From: Streptomyces sp. NBC_00568
GTDB taxonomy: Bacteria; Actinomycetota; Actinomycetes; Streptomycetales; Streptomycetaceae
Assembly (NCBI RefSeq): GCF_026341855.1
Contig: NZ_JAPENW010000001.1
Span: 5,757,001-5,821,000, forward strand
Direction: 5' to 3'
Length of the DNA stretch: 64,000 bases
A program made the translations under genes and the position numbers. This document shows positions 25,701 to 33,538 of this stretch, one piece after another (positions within the stretch are counted from its first letter, which is position 1; the number at the start of each line of letters is the position of its first letter). The notes under the pieces are model-generated. The model was not told the origin of the DNA and searched no databases. It worked only from the letters and a program-made list of their open reading frames with translations.

Positions 25701-26327
25701 ATGAGTGCGGCGCAGGAGACGCCCGGCGGCGAGATGCAGCCGTGGGCCGAGGTCACCCCGGACGCGGCACGGCGGCTGCTCGTCGCCGCCGTGGAGGCCT
25801 TCGCCGAGCGCGGGTACCACGCGACGACGACCCGGGACATCGCCGGCCGCGCGGGCATGAGCCCGGCCGCGCTGTACATCCACTACAAGACCAAGGAAGA
25901 GCTGCTCCACCGGATCAGCCGGATCGGGCACGACAAGGCGCTGGACATCGTGCGCACCGCGGCCGAGGGCGAGGGCACGGCCGCCGAACGGCTCTCCGAC
26001 GCCGTACGGTCCTTCGTGCGGTGGCACGCGGGCCAGCACACCACCGCGCGTGTCGTGCAGTACGAACTCGACGCCCTCGGGCCCGACGCGCGCGCCGAGA
26101 TCATCGCGCTGCGCCGGCAGGTCGACGCGGAGGTGCGCAGCATCATCCAGGACGGTGTCGCAGCGGGCGACTTCGACGTCCCGGACGTCCCCGGCACCAC
26201 CCTCGCCGTGCTGTCCCTGTGCATCGACGTGGCCCGCTGGTTCAACGTCGGCGGTCCCCGCACGCCGGACGAGGTCGGCGCCCTCTACGCCGACCTGGTG
26301 CGGCGGATGGTGGGCTACAAGGGCTGA
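25701..26327 (+). CDS. TetR family regulator of acyl-CoA metabolism type
   Basis: A 208-aa regulator. The HTH is at about residues 20-62 (LLVAAVEAFAERGYHATTTR, then IAGRAGMSPAALYIHYKTK). The C-terminal domain resembles the KstR2/FadR-like group found by lipid genes (FVRWHAGQHTTARVVQYEL). GAAGGGG precedes ATG 25701. It is convergent with the MaoC gene, and both promoters carry the same CTAAGCG palindrome. It therefore probably represses itself and the hydratase, with an acyl-CoA thioester as plausible inducer. Confidence 0.92.
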   Translation: MSAAQETPGGEMQPWAEVTPDAARRLLVAAVEAFAERGYHATTTRDIAGRAGMSPAALYIHYKTKEELLHRISRIGHDKALDIVRTAAEGEGTAAERLSDAVRSFVRWHAGQHTTARVVQYELDALGPDARAEIIALRRQVDAEVRSIIQDGVAAGDFDVPDVPGTTLAVLSLCIDVARWFNVGGPRTPDEVGALYADLVRRMVGYKG

Positions 26328-26409
26328 GCCCTGCCCCGGACGCGGACGTCCCCGATCCCGGACGCGAGGAAGCACCCCGGTTCCGGAGACGTCGGCGTGG
26401 GGGCCGGTC

Positions 26410-26871
26410 TCACAGGTAGTAGCGCGAGACCGACTCCGCGACGCAGACCGGCTTGTCGCCGCCCTCGCGTTCCACGGTGAAGGCCACGGACACCTGGACG
26501 CCGCCGGGCACGTCGTCCACCGCGGTGATCGTCGCGGTGGCGCGCAGCCGCGAGCCGACCGGTACGGGCGAGGGGAAGCGGACCTTGTTCGTCCCGTAGT
26601 TGACGCCCATCCTCACGCCCTCGACGCTGATCAGCTGCGGGCCGAAGAGGGGCAGCAGCGACAGGGTGAGATATCCGTGCGCGATCGTGGTGCCGAACGG
26701 ACCCGCCGCGGCCTTCTCGGGGTCGATGTGGATCCACTGGTGGTCGCCGGTGGCCTCCGCGAAGAGGTCGATCCGCTTCTGCTCGATCTCGACCCAGTCC
26801 GTGTACCCCAGCTGCTCGCCCACGGCGCCCCGCAGTTCGTCGACCGTCGCGAACGTCCTCGGCTCTGCCAT
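26410..26871 (-). CDS. MaoC-family (R)-specific enoyl-CoA hydratase
   Basis: A 153-aa hot-dog-fold enzyme adding water to trans-2-enoyl-CoA to give the (R)-3-hydroxyacyl-CoA. The hydratase-2 catalytic block FAEATGDHQWIHIDP carries Asp and His about residues 40-47, and GPFGTTIAHGYLTLSLLP follows. GGGAGG and AGGGA precede ATG 26871. Upstream, a TAGACT -10 box (26900-26895) overlaps a palindrome shared with the convergent tetR promoter. It belongs to the same lipid theme as the acyl-CoA dehydrogenase and TetR genes alongside. Confidence 0.94.
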   Translation of the reverse strand: MAEPRTFATVDELRGAVGEQLGYTDWVEIEQKRIDLFAEATGDHQWIHIDPEKAAAGPFGTTIAHGYLTLSLLPLFGPQLISVEGVRMGVNYGTNKVRFPSPVPVGSRLRATATITAVDDVPGGVQVSVAFTVEREGGDKPVCVAESVSRYYL

Positions 26872-26897
26872 GTCCCTGGCCTCCCGCATCTCGAAGT

Positions 26898-26913
26898 CTA
26901 AGCGACTGCTTAG
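26898..26913. promoter_or_regulatory. Operator in the maoC promoter
   Basis: CTAAGCGACTGCTTAG has perfect 6-bp arms (CTAAGC/GCTTAG). It touches the leftward -10 box TAGACT (26900-26895) of maoC and is 65 bp from the soxR start. It matches the tetR promoter site at 25636-25651 in 13 of 16 positions. Confidence 0.65.
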
Positions 26914-26977
26914 CATGGTCGGACGCGGGGCGCATGTCAACGGACCGGGCGTGTGACGCGGTGGGTAGGTTGGAGGC

Positions 26978-27532
26978 GTGCCCCAGATCCCTGAGACGAT
27001 CCACGAGCTGACCGTCGGACAGTTGTCGGCCCGCAGCGGCGCCGCCGTCTCCGCCCTGCACTTCTACGAGTCCAAGGGCCTGATCAGCAGCCGCCGCACC
27101 ACGGGCAACCAACGCCGCTACCACCGTGACGCGCTGCGCCGTGTCGCCTTCGTCCGGGCCGCCCAGCGCGTCGGCATCCCGCTCGCCACCATCCGCGAGG
27201 CCCTCGCCGAACTCCCCGAGGAGCGCACCCCGACGCGGGAGGACTGGGCCCGGCTCTCGGAGGCCTGGCGCTCCGAACTCGACGAACGCATCAAGCAGCT
27301 CGGACGGCTGCGCGACCACCTCACCGACTGCATCGGCTGCGGCTGCCTCTCCCTGGAGAACTGCGTGCTCTCCAACCCCGACGACGTCTTCGGCGAGCGC
27401 CAGGCCGGCTCCCGCCTCATGGTGGAGCGGCCCGGCGCCCGGGCGGCACCGAAGCCACCCGAGCGGCACCCGGGACAGGCCCGGGGATGCGACCCCGAGC
27501 CGGACCGGGAACCACTCGGCGACTGCCGCTGA
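26978..27532 (+). CDS. soxR: SoxR, redox-sensing MerR-family regulator
   Basis: A 184-aa regulator with an N-terminal MerR HTH (LTVGQLSARSGAAVSALHFYESKGLI, read across residues 10-36), a dimerisation helix and the [2Fe-2S] ligand pattern CIGCGCLSLENC (CX2CXCX5C) at about residues 113-124. The Pro/Arg-rich tail is typical of actinobacterial SoxR. In Streptomyces, SoxR responds to redox-active antibiotics and controls oxidoreductases and exporters. No SoxR-box-like site is visible in this window, so its targets lie elsewhere. GTG 26978 follows TTGGAGG closely. Confidence 0.95.
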   Translation: MPQIPETIHELTVGQLSARSGAAVSALHFYESKGLISSRRTTGNQRRYHRDALRRVAFVRAAQRVGIPLATIREALAELPEERTPTREDWARLSEAWRSELDERIKQLGRLRDHLTDCIGCGCLSLENCVLSNPDDVFGERQAGSRLMVERPGARAAPKPPERHPGQARGCDPEPDREPLGDCR

Positions 27533-27627
27533 CCCTTCCCCGCCCGGCCGCGGTCATCCGCGCTGTCCGGCTACGCGCCATCCGCCGTGCCCGGCCCGCG
27601 CGTTCACGCCCCGTCAAGCACGTGCGA

Positions 27628-27677
27628 CATCCGGTCCGCCCGGCTGGGTGGACAGGCCCGGCAGGGCGGGCCGGATG
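27628..27677. terminator. Bidirectional hairpin between soxR and the RNA ligase gene
   Basis: A 21-bp left arm (27628-27648, beginning CATCCGG) pairs with 27657-27677 (ending CCGGATG) with three non-Watson-Crick positions and an 8-nt loop. It lies between convergent genes. Confidence 0.65.
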
Positions 27678-27710
27678 ACGCCCCGCCCGCATACTCCGGG
27701 GCGCCCCGGG

Positions 27711-28817
27711 CTACTCGTACTCCGTGCCGCCCTTGCGGGTCAGATAGGCCGGGCTGACCGCCTTCGCTATCGCGCGTCCGCCGGTCACCGGGCTGTACCG
27801 CTCGGCAGCCACGAGGGTTCCCTCCGGCCCGGCGGGGGCGGGAGCCCCGGGGCGGATCACGACGCCCTCGCGCAGATGCAGCGCCCGGCCGGACACGGTC
27901 TCCCGGCCGGAGGCGATCTCGAGGACGCGCTCGACGTCGTACGGACCCTCGTACAGCCGTGGCACCAGCGGGAGTTCGCCCGTCAGCAGCTCCTGCGCGT
28001 CCAGCCAGCGCACCTCGCCGTCGATCTCCGCCGACACGTCGAACACGGCGTATCCGACCGTCTCGCGGCGCCCGTCGGCGCCGTACGGCAGGTCCTGGAC
28101 GCCCGCGCCGTACACCTCGCCGAAGATGCCGACGCGGCGCGCGCCCAGGCGGGCGGCGAGCCGGGCGGCGGCCTCCGCGACGCCGTGACCGCGCACGGCG
28201 CGCCAGTACAGATTGCGCGGATCCTCCTTCAGGGCTAGGGACTTGGAGCCGAAGCCCTTCGAGGAGACGTGGACGCGGCCCTCGTCGGCGAGGTAGGTCA
28301 GCAGACAGGCCGTACCGTGCAGCTTCTCCGTCAGGACGACGGGCTCGCCCGGGACGAAGATGTCCGGGTAGCGCTGGATGTTCTCGATGTCGACCCAGGG
28401 CAGCAGATCGGGTGCCGACTCGACGTCGCCGTCCATGGTGGGCGGGATCGGCGTCACCCATTTCACGATGCCGAGGATCTCCGCGAAGTCCGTGCCGTCC
28501 TCGGCGGCCCGCGCCAGGTCCACGTCCGCCAGCGCCTCGGGACGGCACACGATGCCCTGCGACAGCTCGCCGCGCAGCCGCACCGCCCTGACCCGGTTCG
28601 ACGCGCTGCCCGCGAGCCGCCCGGTCAGCCCCAGTTCCTCGATCAGTCCGGCCGGCAGCACGGACTGTTCCGGGATGTAGACGGCCCGCTCGCCGGTGCG
28701 GTACGCGCCCTTGGCGACCACGGCCCGATACAGGCCCACCTGGGCCAGTTCGAGCGCGTCGGCGTTCGGATGCTCATGGATGGTCAGCACTTCGGCGGTC
28801 ACGCGCAGCGTCGACAT
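27711..28817 (-). CDS. RNA ligase, DRB0094 (Rnl5) type
   Basis: A 368-aa enzyme of the Deinococcus DraRnl family, which seals 3'-OH/5'-phosphate RNA ends, preferentially in nicks. The N-terminal domain (1-110; LRVTAEVLTIHEHPNADALE, YIPEQSVLP) is an OB-like module special to this family. The nucleotidyltransferase domain holds motif I TEKLHGT at about residue 165 (Lys is AMP-linked), FGEVYGAG (motif III/IIIa) and EGVVIRPG (motif IV). ACCTGGAG precedes the ATG. It stands alone between convergent soxR and the BKACE gene, so its RNA target is not revealed. Confidence 0.92.
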   Translation of the reverse strand: MSTLRVTAEVLTIHEHPNADALELAQVGLYRAVVAKGAYRTGERAVYIPEQSVLPAGLIEELGLTGRLAGSASNRVRAVRLRGELSQGIVCRPEALADVDLARAAEDGTDFAEILGIVKWVTPIPPTMDGDVESAPDLLPWVDIENIQRYPDIFVPGEPVVLTEKLHGTACLLTYLADEGRVHVSSKGFGSKSLALKEDPRNLYWRAVRGHGVAEAAARLAARLGARRVGIFGEVYGAGVQDLPYGADGRRETVGYAVFDVSAEIDGEVRWLDAQELLTGELPLVPRLYEGPYDVERVLEIASGRETVSGRALHLREGVVIRPGAPAPAGPEGTLVAAERYSPVTGGRAIAKAVSPAYLTRKGGTEYE

Positions 28818-28907
28818 GGGGAACTCCAGGTTGCTCAGCCGTGTTTCATCGCCCCCAACTCTCCGCAGGGGAAACGGCTGGAACCAGCGGATTTACGGCT
28901 GCTACCG

Positions 28908-29654
28908 TCAGCGGCTCCGTCCCGTCGGCGGCGGGCGCCGGGCCGCCCCGTACTGGGCGAGTGCCTCCGTCACCAGCCGAGCGTTGGACAACGCCCGCTC
29001 CCCGTCCGGGAGTACGAGGGTGTCCTCGAGGCCGGTCCGGGTGGCGAGGCCCAGCCGTCCCGCCAGGCGGAGCACCGGCCAGGCGCCGCCGTCCTCGCCG
29101 TGCAGCAGGACGGGGCGGCCGGACGCGGTGCCGAGCGCGGCGAGCAGGGCGTGGGCCGAGTCCTCGGCGGTCCGCGGCGAGGTGTCCGTCACCTCGGCCA
29201 GGACGCGCAGGACCCGCGGCGCGAGCCGCGACGCCAGGAACCGGGCCGCGCCGTCCGTGCCGGACCAGATGCCCGCCTCCACGCCGATCCCGCGGTCCAG
29301 GAGTGCCGCCGCGACCTCGTCCGCGCCGGGCTCGTGCCAGTTCACCGAGGCGTGGTCGGGCAGCACGGTCCAGGAGCGGACGCGATCGACCCGGGCCACC
29401 GGATCGGGCTCGGCCCAGGCGCCGGTGGTCACTCCGACCGGGACGCCCACCCGCGCCCGTATCGCTTCGAGCGTCGCCGCCACCACTCCGGGCGCCAACG
29501 TGTCCCGTCCGCACGGGGTCTTGGGATGGACATGGATGTCCGAGGCGCCGGCCGCGACCGCCTCGGCCGCGGATCGGGCCATCGCCCCGGGCGACATCGG
29601 CACGACGGCGCCGTCGGCCGATCCGCGCGCTCCGTTCAGACAGACCTGCACCAT
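28908..29654 (-). CDS. BKACE family (DUF849) beta-keto acid cleavage enzyme
   Basis: A 248-aa TIM-barrel enzyme of the family that cleaves a beta-keto acid with acetyl-CoA. The N-terminus VQVCLNGARG and the zinc-binding ASDIHVHPKTPCGRDTL (HxH) are diagnostic, and SVNWHEPGADEVAAALL follows. It is shorter than the canonical 3-keto-5-aminohexanoate cleavage enzyme, as is usual for the actinobacterial subgroup, so the substrate may differ. ATG 29654 is preferred over 29714 because it gives the family N-terminus. No lysine-fermentation genes are nearby. Confidence 0.9.
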   Translation of the reverse strand: MVQVCLNGARGSADGAVVPMSPGAMARSAAEAVAAGASDIHVHPKTPCGRDTLAPGVVAATLEAIRARVGVPVGVTTGAWAEPDPVARVDRVRSWTVLPDHASVNWHEPGADEVAAALLDRGIGVEAGIWSGTDGAARFLASRLAPRVLRVLAEVTDTSPRTAEDSAHALLAALGTASGRPVLLHGEDGGAWPVLRLAGRLGLATRTGLEDTLVLPDGERALSNARLVTEALAQYGAARRPPPTGRSR

Positions 29655-29804
29655 GCCCCCGATGGTGCCGGACACCACTGACAATCGGGCGCCGGGAACT
29701 GCGTGCCCGGCCACGGACCCTCCGCGGCCGACGGCTCACCCGCAGCTCCCTGCCCCATGCCGCTCAGCCCGGCGGAGTCCCTGCCGCCCGGCCCGGCGGG
29801 GCAC

Positions 29805-30407
29805 TCACGCCGACACGAGCAGCCGGCCGCGCCTGGCCCCCGCCAGGGCTTCCGGGGTCAGGACGGGCCGCGGCACCACGATTCCGCAGCTCGTGCAGAC
29901 GGGACCCGACGACGGTTCGTGGGCCAGGTCGTACATCCAGAGCAGGCGCTCACCTGTGCAGACCGGGCAGACGGCGCCCGGCTCGCGCTCCAGGGCGGCG
30001 ATCAGCCGGCGCAGCACCTCGGCCAGTGATTCATGGGGGTGGACACGGGGGTTGTCGCACCATGCGACACCGAACCCGCCCCAGGTCAGCCGGTGCCAGT
30101 CGTCGACACTGCCCGGCCTGCGCAGCCCGTCGTGCTTCTCCTTCTTGCGACGCTGCGCGAACTCGACCTCGTAGGCGAGCCAGACGGAGCGGGCCTCCTC
30201 CAGTTCCTCCAGTGCGGCCACGAGCCGCGCCGGGTCGGGGGACCGGTCCTCCGGACCGAACCCGGCCCGGGAGCACAGATGGTCCCAGGTCGCCCGATGC
30301 CCGTAAGGGGCGAACCTCTCCAGGCACTTGCGTAGGGAGTACCTCCGCAGTGCCAGATCACACCTCGGATCTCGCACCTGTCTCGCCAGACTCCGGAAAC
30401 CGGCCAT
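29805..30407 (-). CDS. Uncharacterised protein with C-terminal zinc ribbon
   Basis: A 200-aa protein not assigned to a known family. The first two thirds are helical and rich in Arg/Glu (DPRCDLALRRYSLRKCLERF, AALEELEEARSVWLAYEVEFAQRRKKEKHD). A Trp/Gly segment (WHRLTWGGFGVAWCDNP) follows. A CPVC...CTSC pair spaced about 25 residues apart forms a likely zinc ribbon at the C-terminus. It could bind nucleic acid, but nothing proves it. It diverges from the penicillin-acylase gene. Confidence 0.75.
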   Translation of the reverse strand: MAGFRSLARQVRDPRCDLALRRYSLRKCLERFAPYGHRATWDHLCSRAGFGPEDRSPDPARLVAALEELEEARSVWLAYEVEFAQRRKKEKHDGLRRPGSVDDWHRLTWGGFGVAWCDNPRVHPHESLAEVLRRLIAALEREPGAVCPVCTGERLLWMYDLAHEPSSGPVCTSCGIVVPRPVLTPEALAGARRGRLLVSA

Positions 30408-30695
30408 CGTCCTGCACCTCCGTCACACCTGCACCTGCACTCCGGTCACTTCGGCGTCGTCTCGTACGGACGTCGTCGAGTAGACGTATCGACAAGCGAT
30501 TCGGCTCCATCCAATTTTCCGATGACCGCCGCGAACCGCCCGCCGAGTGCCCTCGGCCTACCTCCCGTTGCTGTCAGCCGGCTGTCGACCGGCCCCCGCG
30601 CTCGCGATGAATCCCAAAAACTGACGCATGTTCATCTTCAAACTCGGGGATACCGGCGGTAACGTCCGGCCCACCCCCCGTCGGTAGGAGCTGAC

Positions 30696-33488
30696 ATGCC
30701 ACCGAGCACCCCACGCACCACCTTGGACAGACTGAGAACTCCCCGCAGATTCCCCAAGTTCCTCAAGGCAGCATCCCTATGCGTGCTCATTGCCGGTCTT
30801 TTGTCGCCGCTTTCCCCGGCGGCCGCCGCCGACACCTCGGCCGAGGCCGCCGCGAACGACTACTGCGGCGGCCGGTGCTCGGACATCCTGCCGCCCGGTG
30901 AGAACGGCAACGCGACCCTCGCCCAGATCCTGCTCAACCAGGCCTTCGGCACCCAGCCAAGCCACGCCGAGGACCAGCTCGCCCCCTACGGCAACCTCGC
31001 CTCCGGCTATGCGGCCCTCACCGACGCCAAGATCAACGACTTCTTCAACGACGCCTCCTTCGGCGTCGCCTCCGACCAGGTCGCCTCCACCACCAAGCCC
31101 GGCGGCCGCACCGATGTGACGATCGTCCGCGACAAGAAGACGGGCGTCCCGCACATCACCGGCACCACCCGCTACGGCACCGAGTACGGAGCCGGATTCG
31201 CCGCCGCCCAGGACCGGCTGTGGCTGATGGACGTCTTCCGGCACGTCGGACGCGGCCAGCTGACCGGCTTCGCCGGCGGCGCCCCCTCCAACCAGGGCCT
31301 GGAGCAGGAGTTCTGGCGCAACGCGCCCTACACCGAGGCCGATCTGCAGGCCCAGATAGACAGCGCGACCAACAGCGCCGGAGCCCGTGGCACCCAGGCC
31401 CTCGCCGACGCCAACGCCTACGTCGACGGCATCAACGCCTACATCGACGCCTCCGACAGCGGCCGGTACTTCCCCGGCGAATACGTCCTCACCGGCCACA
31501 AGGACTCCATCACCAACGCCGGCACCATCGACCACTTCAAGCTCACCGACCTGGTCGCGCTGGCCTCCGTCATCGGCTCGCTGTTCGGCTCCGGAGGCGG
31601 CGGCGAGGTCAACAACGCCATCTCGCTGCTCGCCGCCCAGTCCAAGTACGGCGTGGCCGAGGGCACCCAGGTCTGGGAGTCCTTCCGCGAGCGCAACGAC
31701 CCGGAAGCGGCGCTCACCGTCCACAACGGCGAGAGCTTCCCGTACGCCGGCAAGCCGGACAGCCCGCAGGGCGAGGCCCTGCCCGACGCCGGCTCGGTGA
31801 CCCAGGAGCAGCTCGTCTACGACCGCACCGGCAGCGCGGCCACCGCGAGCGCCACCAGCGCCACGGCCGCGGCGGCCAAGACGTCGCTCACCTCGGCCAA
31901 GCGCGGTATGTCCAACGCCCTCGTGGTCAGCGGCAAGCACACCGCCAGCGGCCACCCGATCGCCGTCTTCGGCCCGCAGACCGGCTATTTCGCGCCACAG
32001 CTGCTCATGCTCCAGGAGATCCAGGGACCCGGCCTCAGCGCCCGCGGCGCCTCCTTCGCGGGCTTGAGCATGTACGTCGAACTCGGCCGCGGCCAGGACT
32101 ACTCCTGGAGCGCGACGACCTCCGGCCAGGACATCATCGACACCTACGCCGTCGAGCTGTGCCAGGACGACTACCACTACCTCTACCACGGCACCTGCAC
32201 GGCGATGGACAAGGTCGAGCGGACCAACTCCTGGAAGCCGACCGTCGCCGACGGCACCGCGGCCGGCTCGTACCGGATGCAGGTCTACCGGACCAAGTAC
32301 GGTCCCGTGGCCTACCGCGCGACCGTGGGCGGCAAGAAGGTCGCGTACACCACCCTGCGCTCCTCCTTCATGCACGAGGCCGACTCGATCATCGGCTTCC
32401 AGATGCTCAACGACCCGGACTACGTGAAGAGTCCGGCGACCTTCCGGAGCGCGACGGAGCACATCAACTACACCTTCAACTGGTTCTACGCCGACTCGGC
32501 GCACACCGCGTACTACAACAGCGGCGACAACCCGGTGCGGGCGAGCGGGGTCGACGCCGAGTTCCCCGTGTGGGCGCGGGCCGACTACGACTGGCGGAAC
32601 TGGGACCCGGCCACGAACACCGCCTCCTACACCCCCGCGTCCGCGCACCCCAACTCGGTGGACCAGGACTACTACATCTCCTGGAACAACAAACAGGCCA
32701 AGGACTACACGACGGCCTCCTGGGGCAACGGCTCCGTGCACCGCGGCGACCTGCTGGAGGACCGGGTCGCGAAGCTGGTCGCGGCGGGCGGTGTGACCAG
32801 GTCCGCGCTGGTGAAGGCGATGGCCGACGCGGCGCTCGCCGATCTGCGGGCCGAGGACGTGCTCCCCGACCTGCTGAAGGTCGTCAACAGCTCCCCGGTC
32901 ACGGACTCCACGGCCGCGGCGGCGGTGGGCAAGCTGTCCGCGTGGGTGACGGCCGGCGCCAGACGCAAGGAGACCTCGGCCGGGTCGCACACGTACGCCG
33001 ACGCCGACGCGGTCCGTATCCTCGACGCCTGGTGGCCGCTGCTGGTGAAGGCGGAGTTCCAGCCCGGACTCGGCAGTGACCTCTACACCGCGTTCGGCGG
33101 CAACCTCCCCATCGACGAGGCGCCGTCGGCCGGGCACGGACCGACCGGCTCGCACGCCGGAAGTTCCTTCCAGTACGGCTGGTGGAGCTATGTCGACAAG
33201 GACATCCGGGCGGTGCTGGGGGAGACCGTGCAGGGCGGTCTGCCGCAGAAGTACTGCGGCGCCGGCAGCCTCAGTGCCTGCCGGGACACCCTGATCAGCA
33301 CCCTGAAGGAGGCGGCGGGCAAGACCGCGGCCACCGTCTACCCCGGCGACGACCAGTGCTCGGCGGGCGACCAGTGGTGCGCCGACTCGATCGTCCAGCG
33401 GACGCTCGGCGGCATCAAGCACGGCAAGATCAGCTGGCAGAACCGGCCGACCTACCAGCAGGTCGTCGAGTACACCTCACACCGGTGA
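30696..33488 (+). CDS. Secreted penicillin-acylase-family (S45) hydrolase
   Basis: A 930-aa N-terminal-nucleophile hydrolase precursor. The signal peptide spans about residues 1-44 (ASLCVLIAGLLSPLSPAAAA). The alpha region contains TDVTIVRDKKTGVPHITG and AAQDRLWLMDVFRHVGRGQL. A spacer rich in Ala/Thr/Ser precedes KRGMSNALVVSG, where Ser406 should become the new N-terminus and nucleophile after self-cleavage, giving a beta chain of about 525 residues. Members cleave penicillins, quorum-sensing acyl-homoserine lactones or lipopeptide side chains. TAGGAG precedes the ATG. The 288-bp upstream gap has no assignable promoter. Confidence 0.92.
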   Translation: MPPSTPRTTLDRLRTPRRFPKFLKAASLCVLIAGLLSPLSPAAAADTSAEAAANDYCGGRCSDILPPGENGNATLAQILLNQAFGTQPSHAEDQLAPYGNLASGYAALTDAKINDFFNDASFGVASDQVASTTKPGGRTDVTIVRDKKTGVPHITGTTRYGTEYGAGFAAAQDRLWLMDVFRHVGRGQLTGFAGGAPSNQGLEQEFWRNAPYTEADLQAQIDSATNSAGARGTQALADANAYVDGINAYIDASDSGRYFPGEYVLTGHKDSITNAGTIDHFKLTDLVALASVIGSLFGSGGGGEVNNAISLLAAQSKYGVAEGTQVWESFRERNDPEAALTVHNGESFPYAGKPDSPQGEALPDAGSVTQEQLVYDRTGSAATASATSATAAAAKTSLTSAKRGMSNALVVSGKHTASGHPIAVFGPQTGYFAPQLLMLQEIQGPGLSARGASFAGLSMYVELGRGQDYSWSATTSGQDIIDTYAVELCQDDYHYLYHGTCTAMDKVERTNSWKPTVADGTAAGSYRMQVYRTKYGPVAYRATVGGKKVAYTTLRSSFMHEADSIIGFQMLNDPDYVKSPATFRSATEHINYTFNWFYADSAHTAYYNSGDNPVRASGVDAEFPVWARADYDWRNWDPATNTASYTPASAHPNSVDQDYYISWNNKQAKDYTTASWGNGSVHRGDLLEDRVAKLVAAGGVTRSALVKAMADAALADLRAEDVLPDLLKVVNSSPVTDSTAAAAVGKLSAWVTAGARRKETSAGSHTYADADAVRILDAWWPLLVKAEFQPGLGSDLYTAFGGNLPIDEAPSAGHGPTGSHAGSSFQYGWWSYVDKDIRAVLGETVQGGLPQKYCGAGSLSACRDTLISTLKEAAGKTAATVYPGDDQCSAGDQWCADSIVQRTLGGIKHGKISWQNRPTYQQVVEYTSHR

Positions 33489-33538
33489 CCACGGACCGGC
33501 GCCGGTAGGGGCGGCCGGCACCGGAGAGCGGCGGCGGG

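Noticed and set aside
30777..33422. An 881-codon minus-strand frame opposite the penicillin-acylase gene
   Set aside because: Same type of antisense shadow; no signal, domain or ribosome site.
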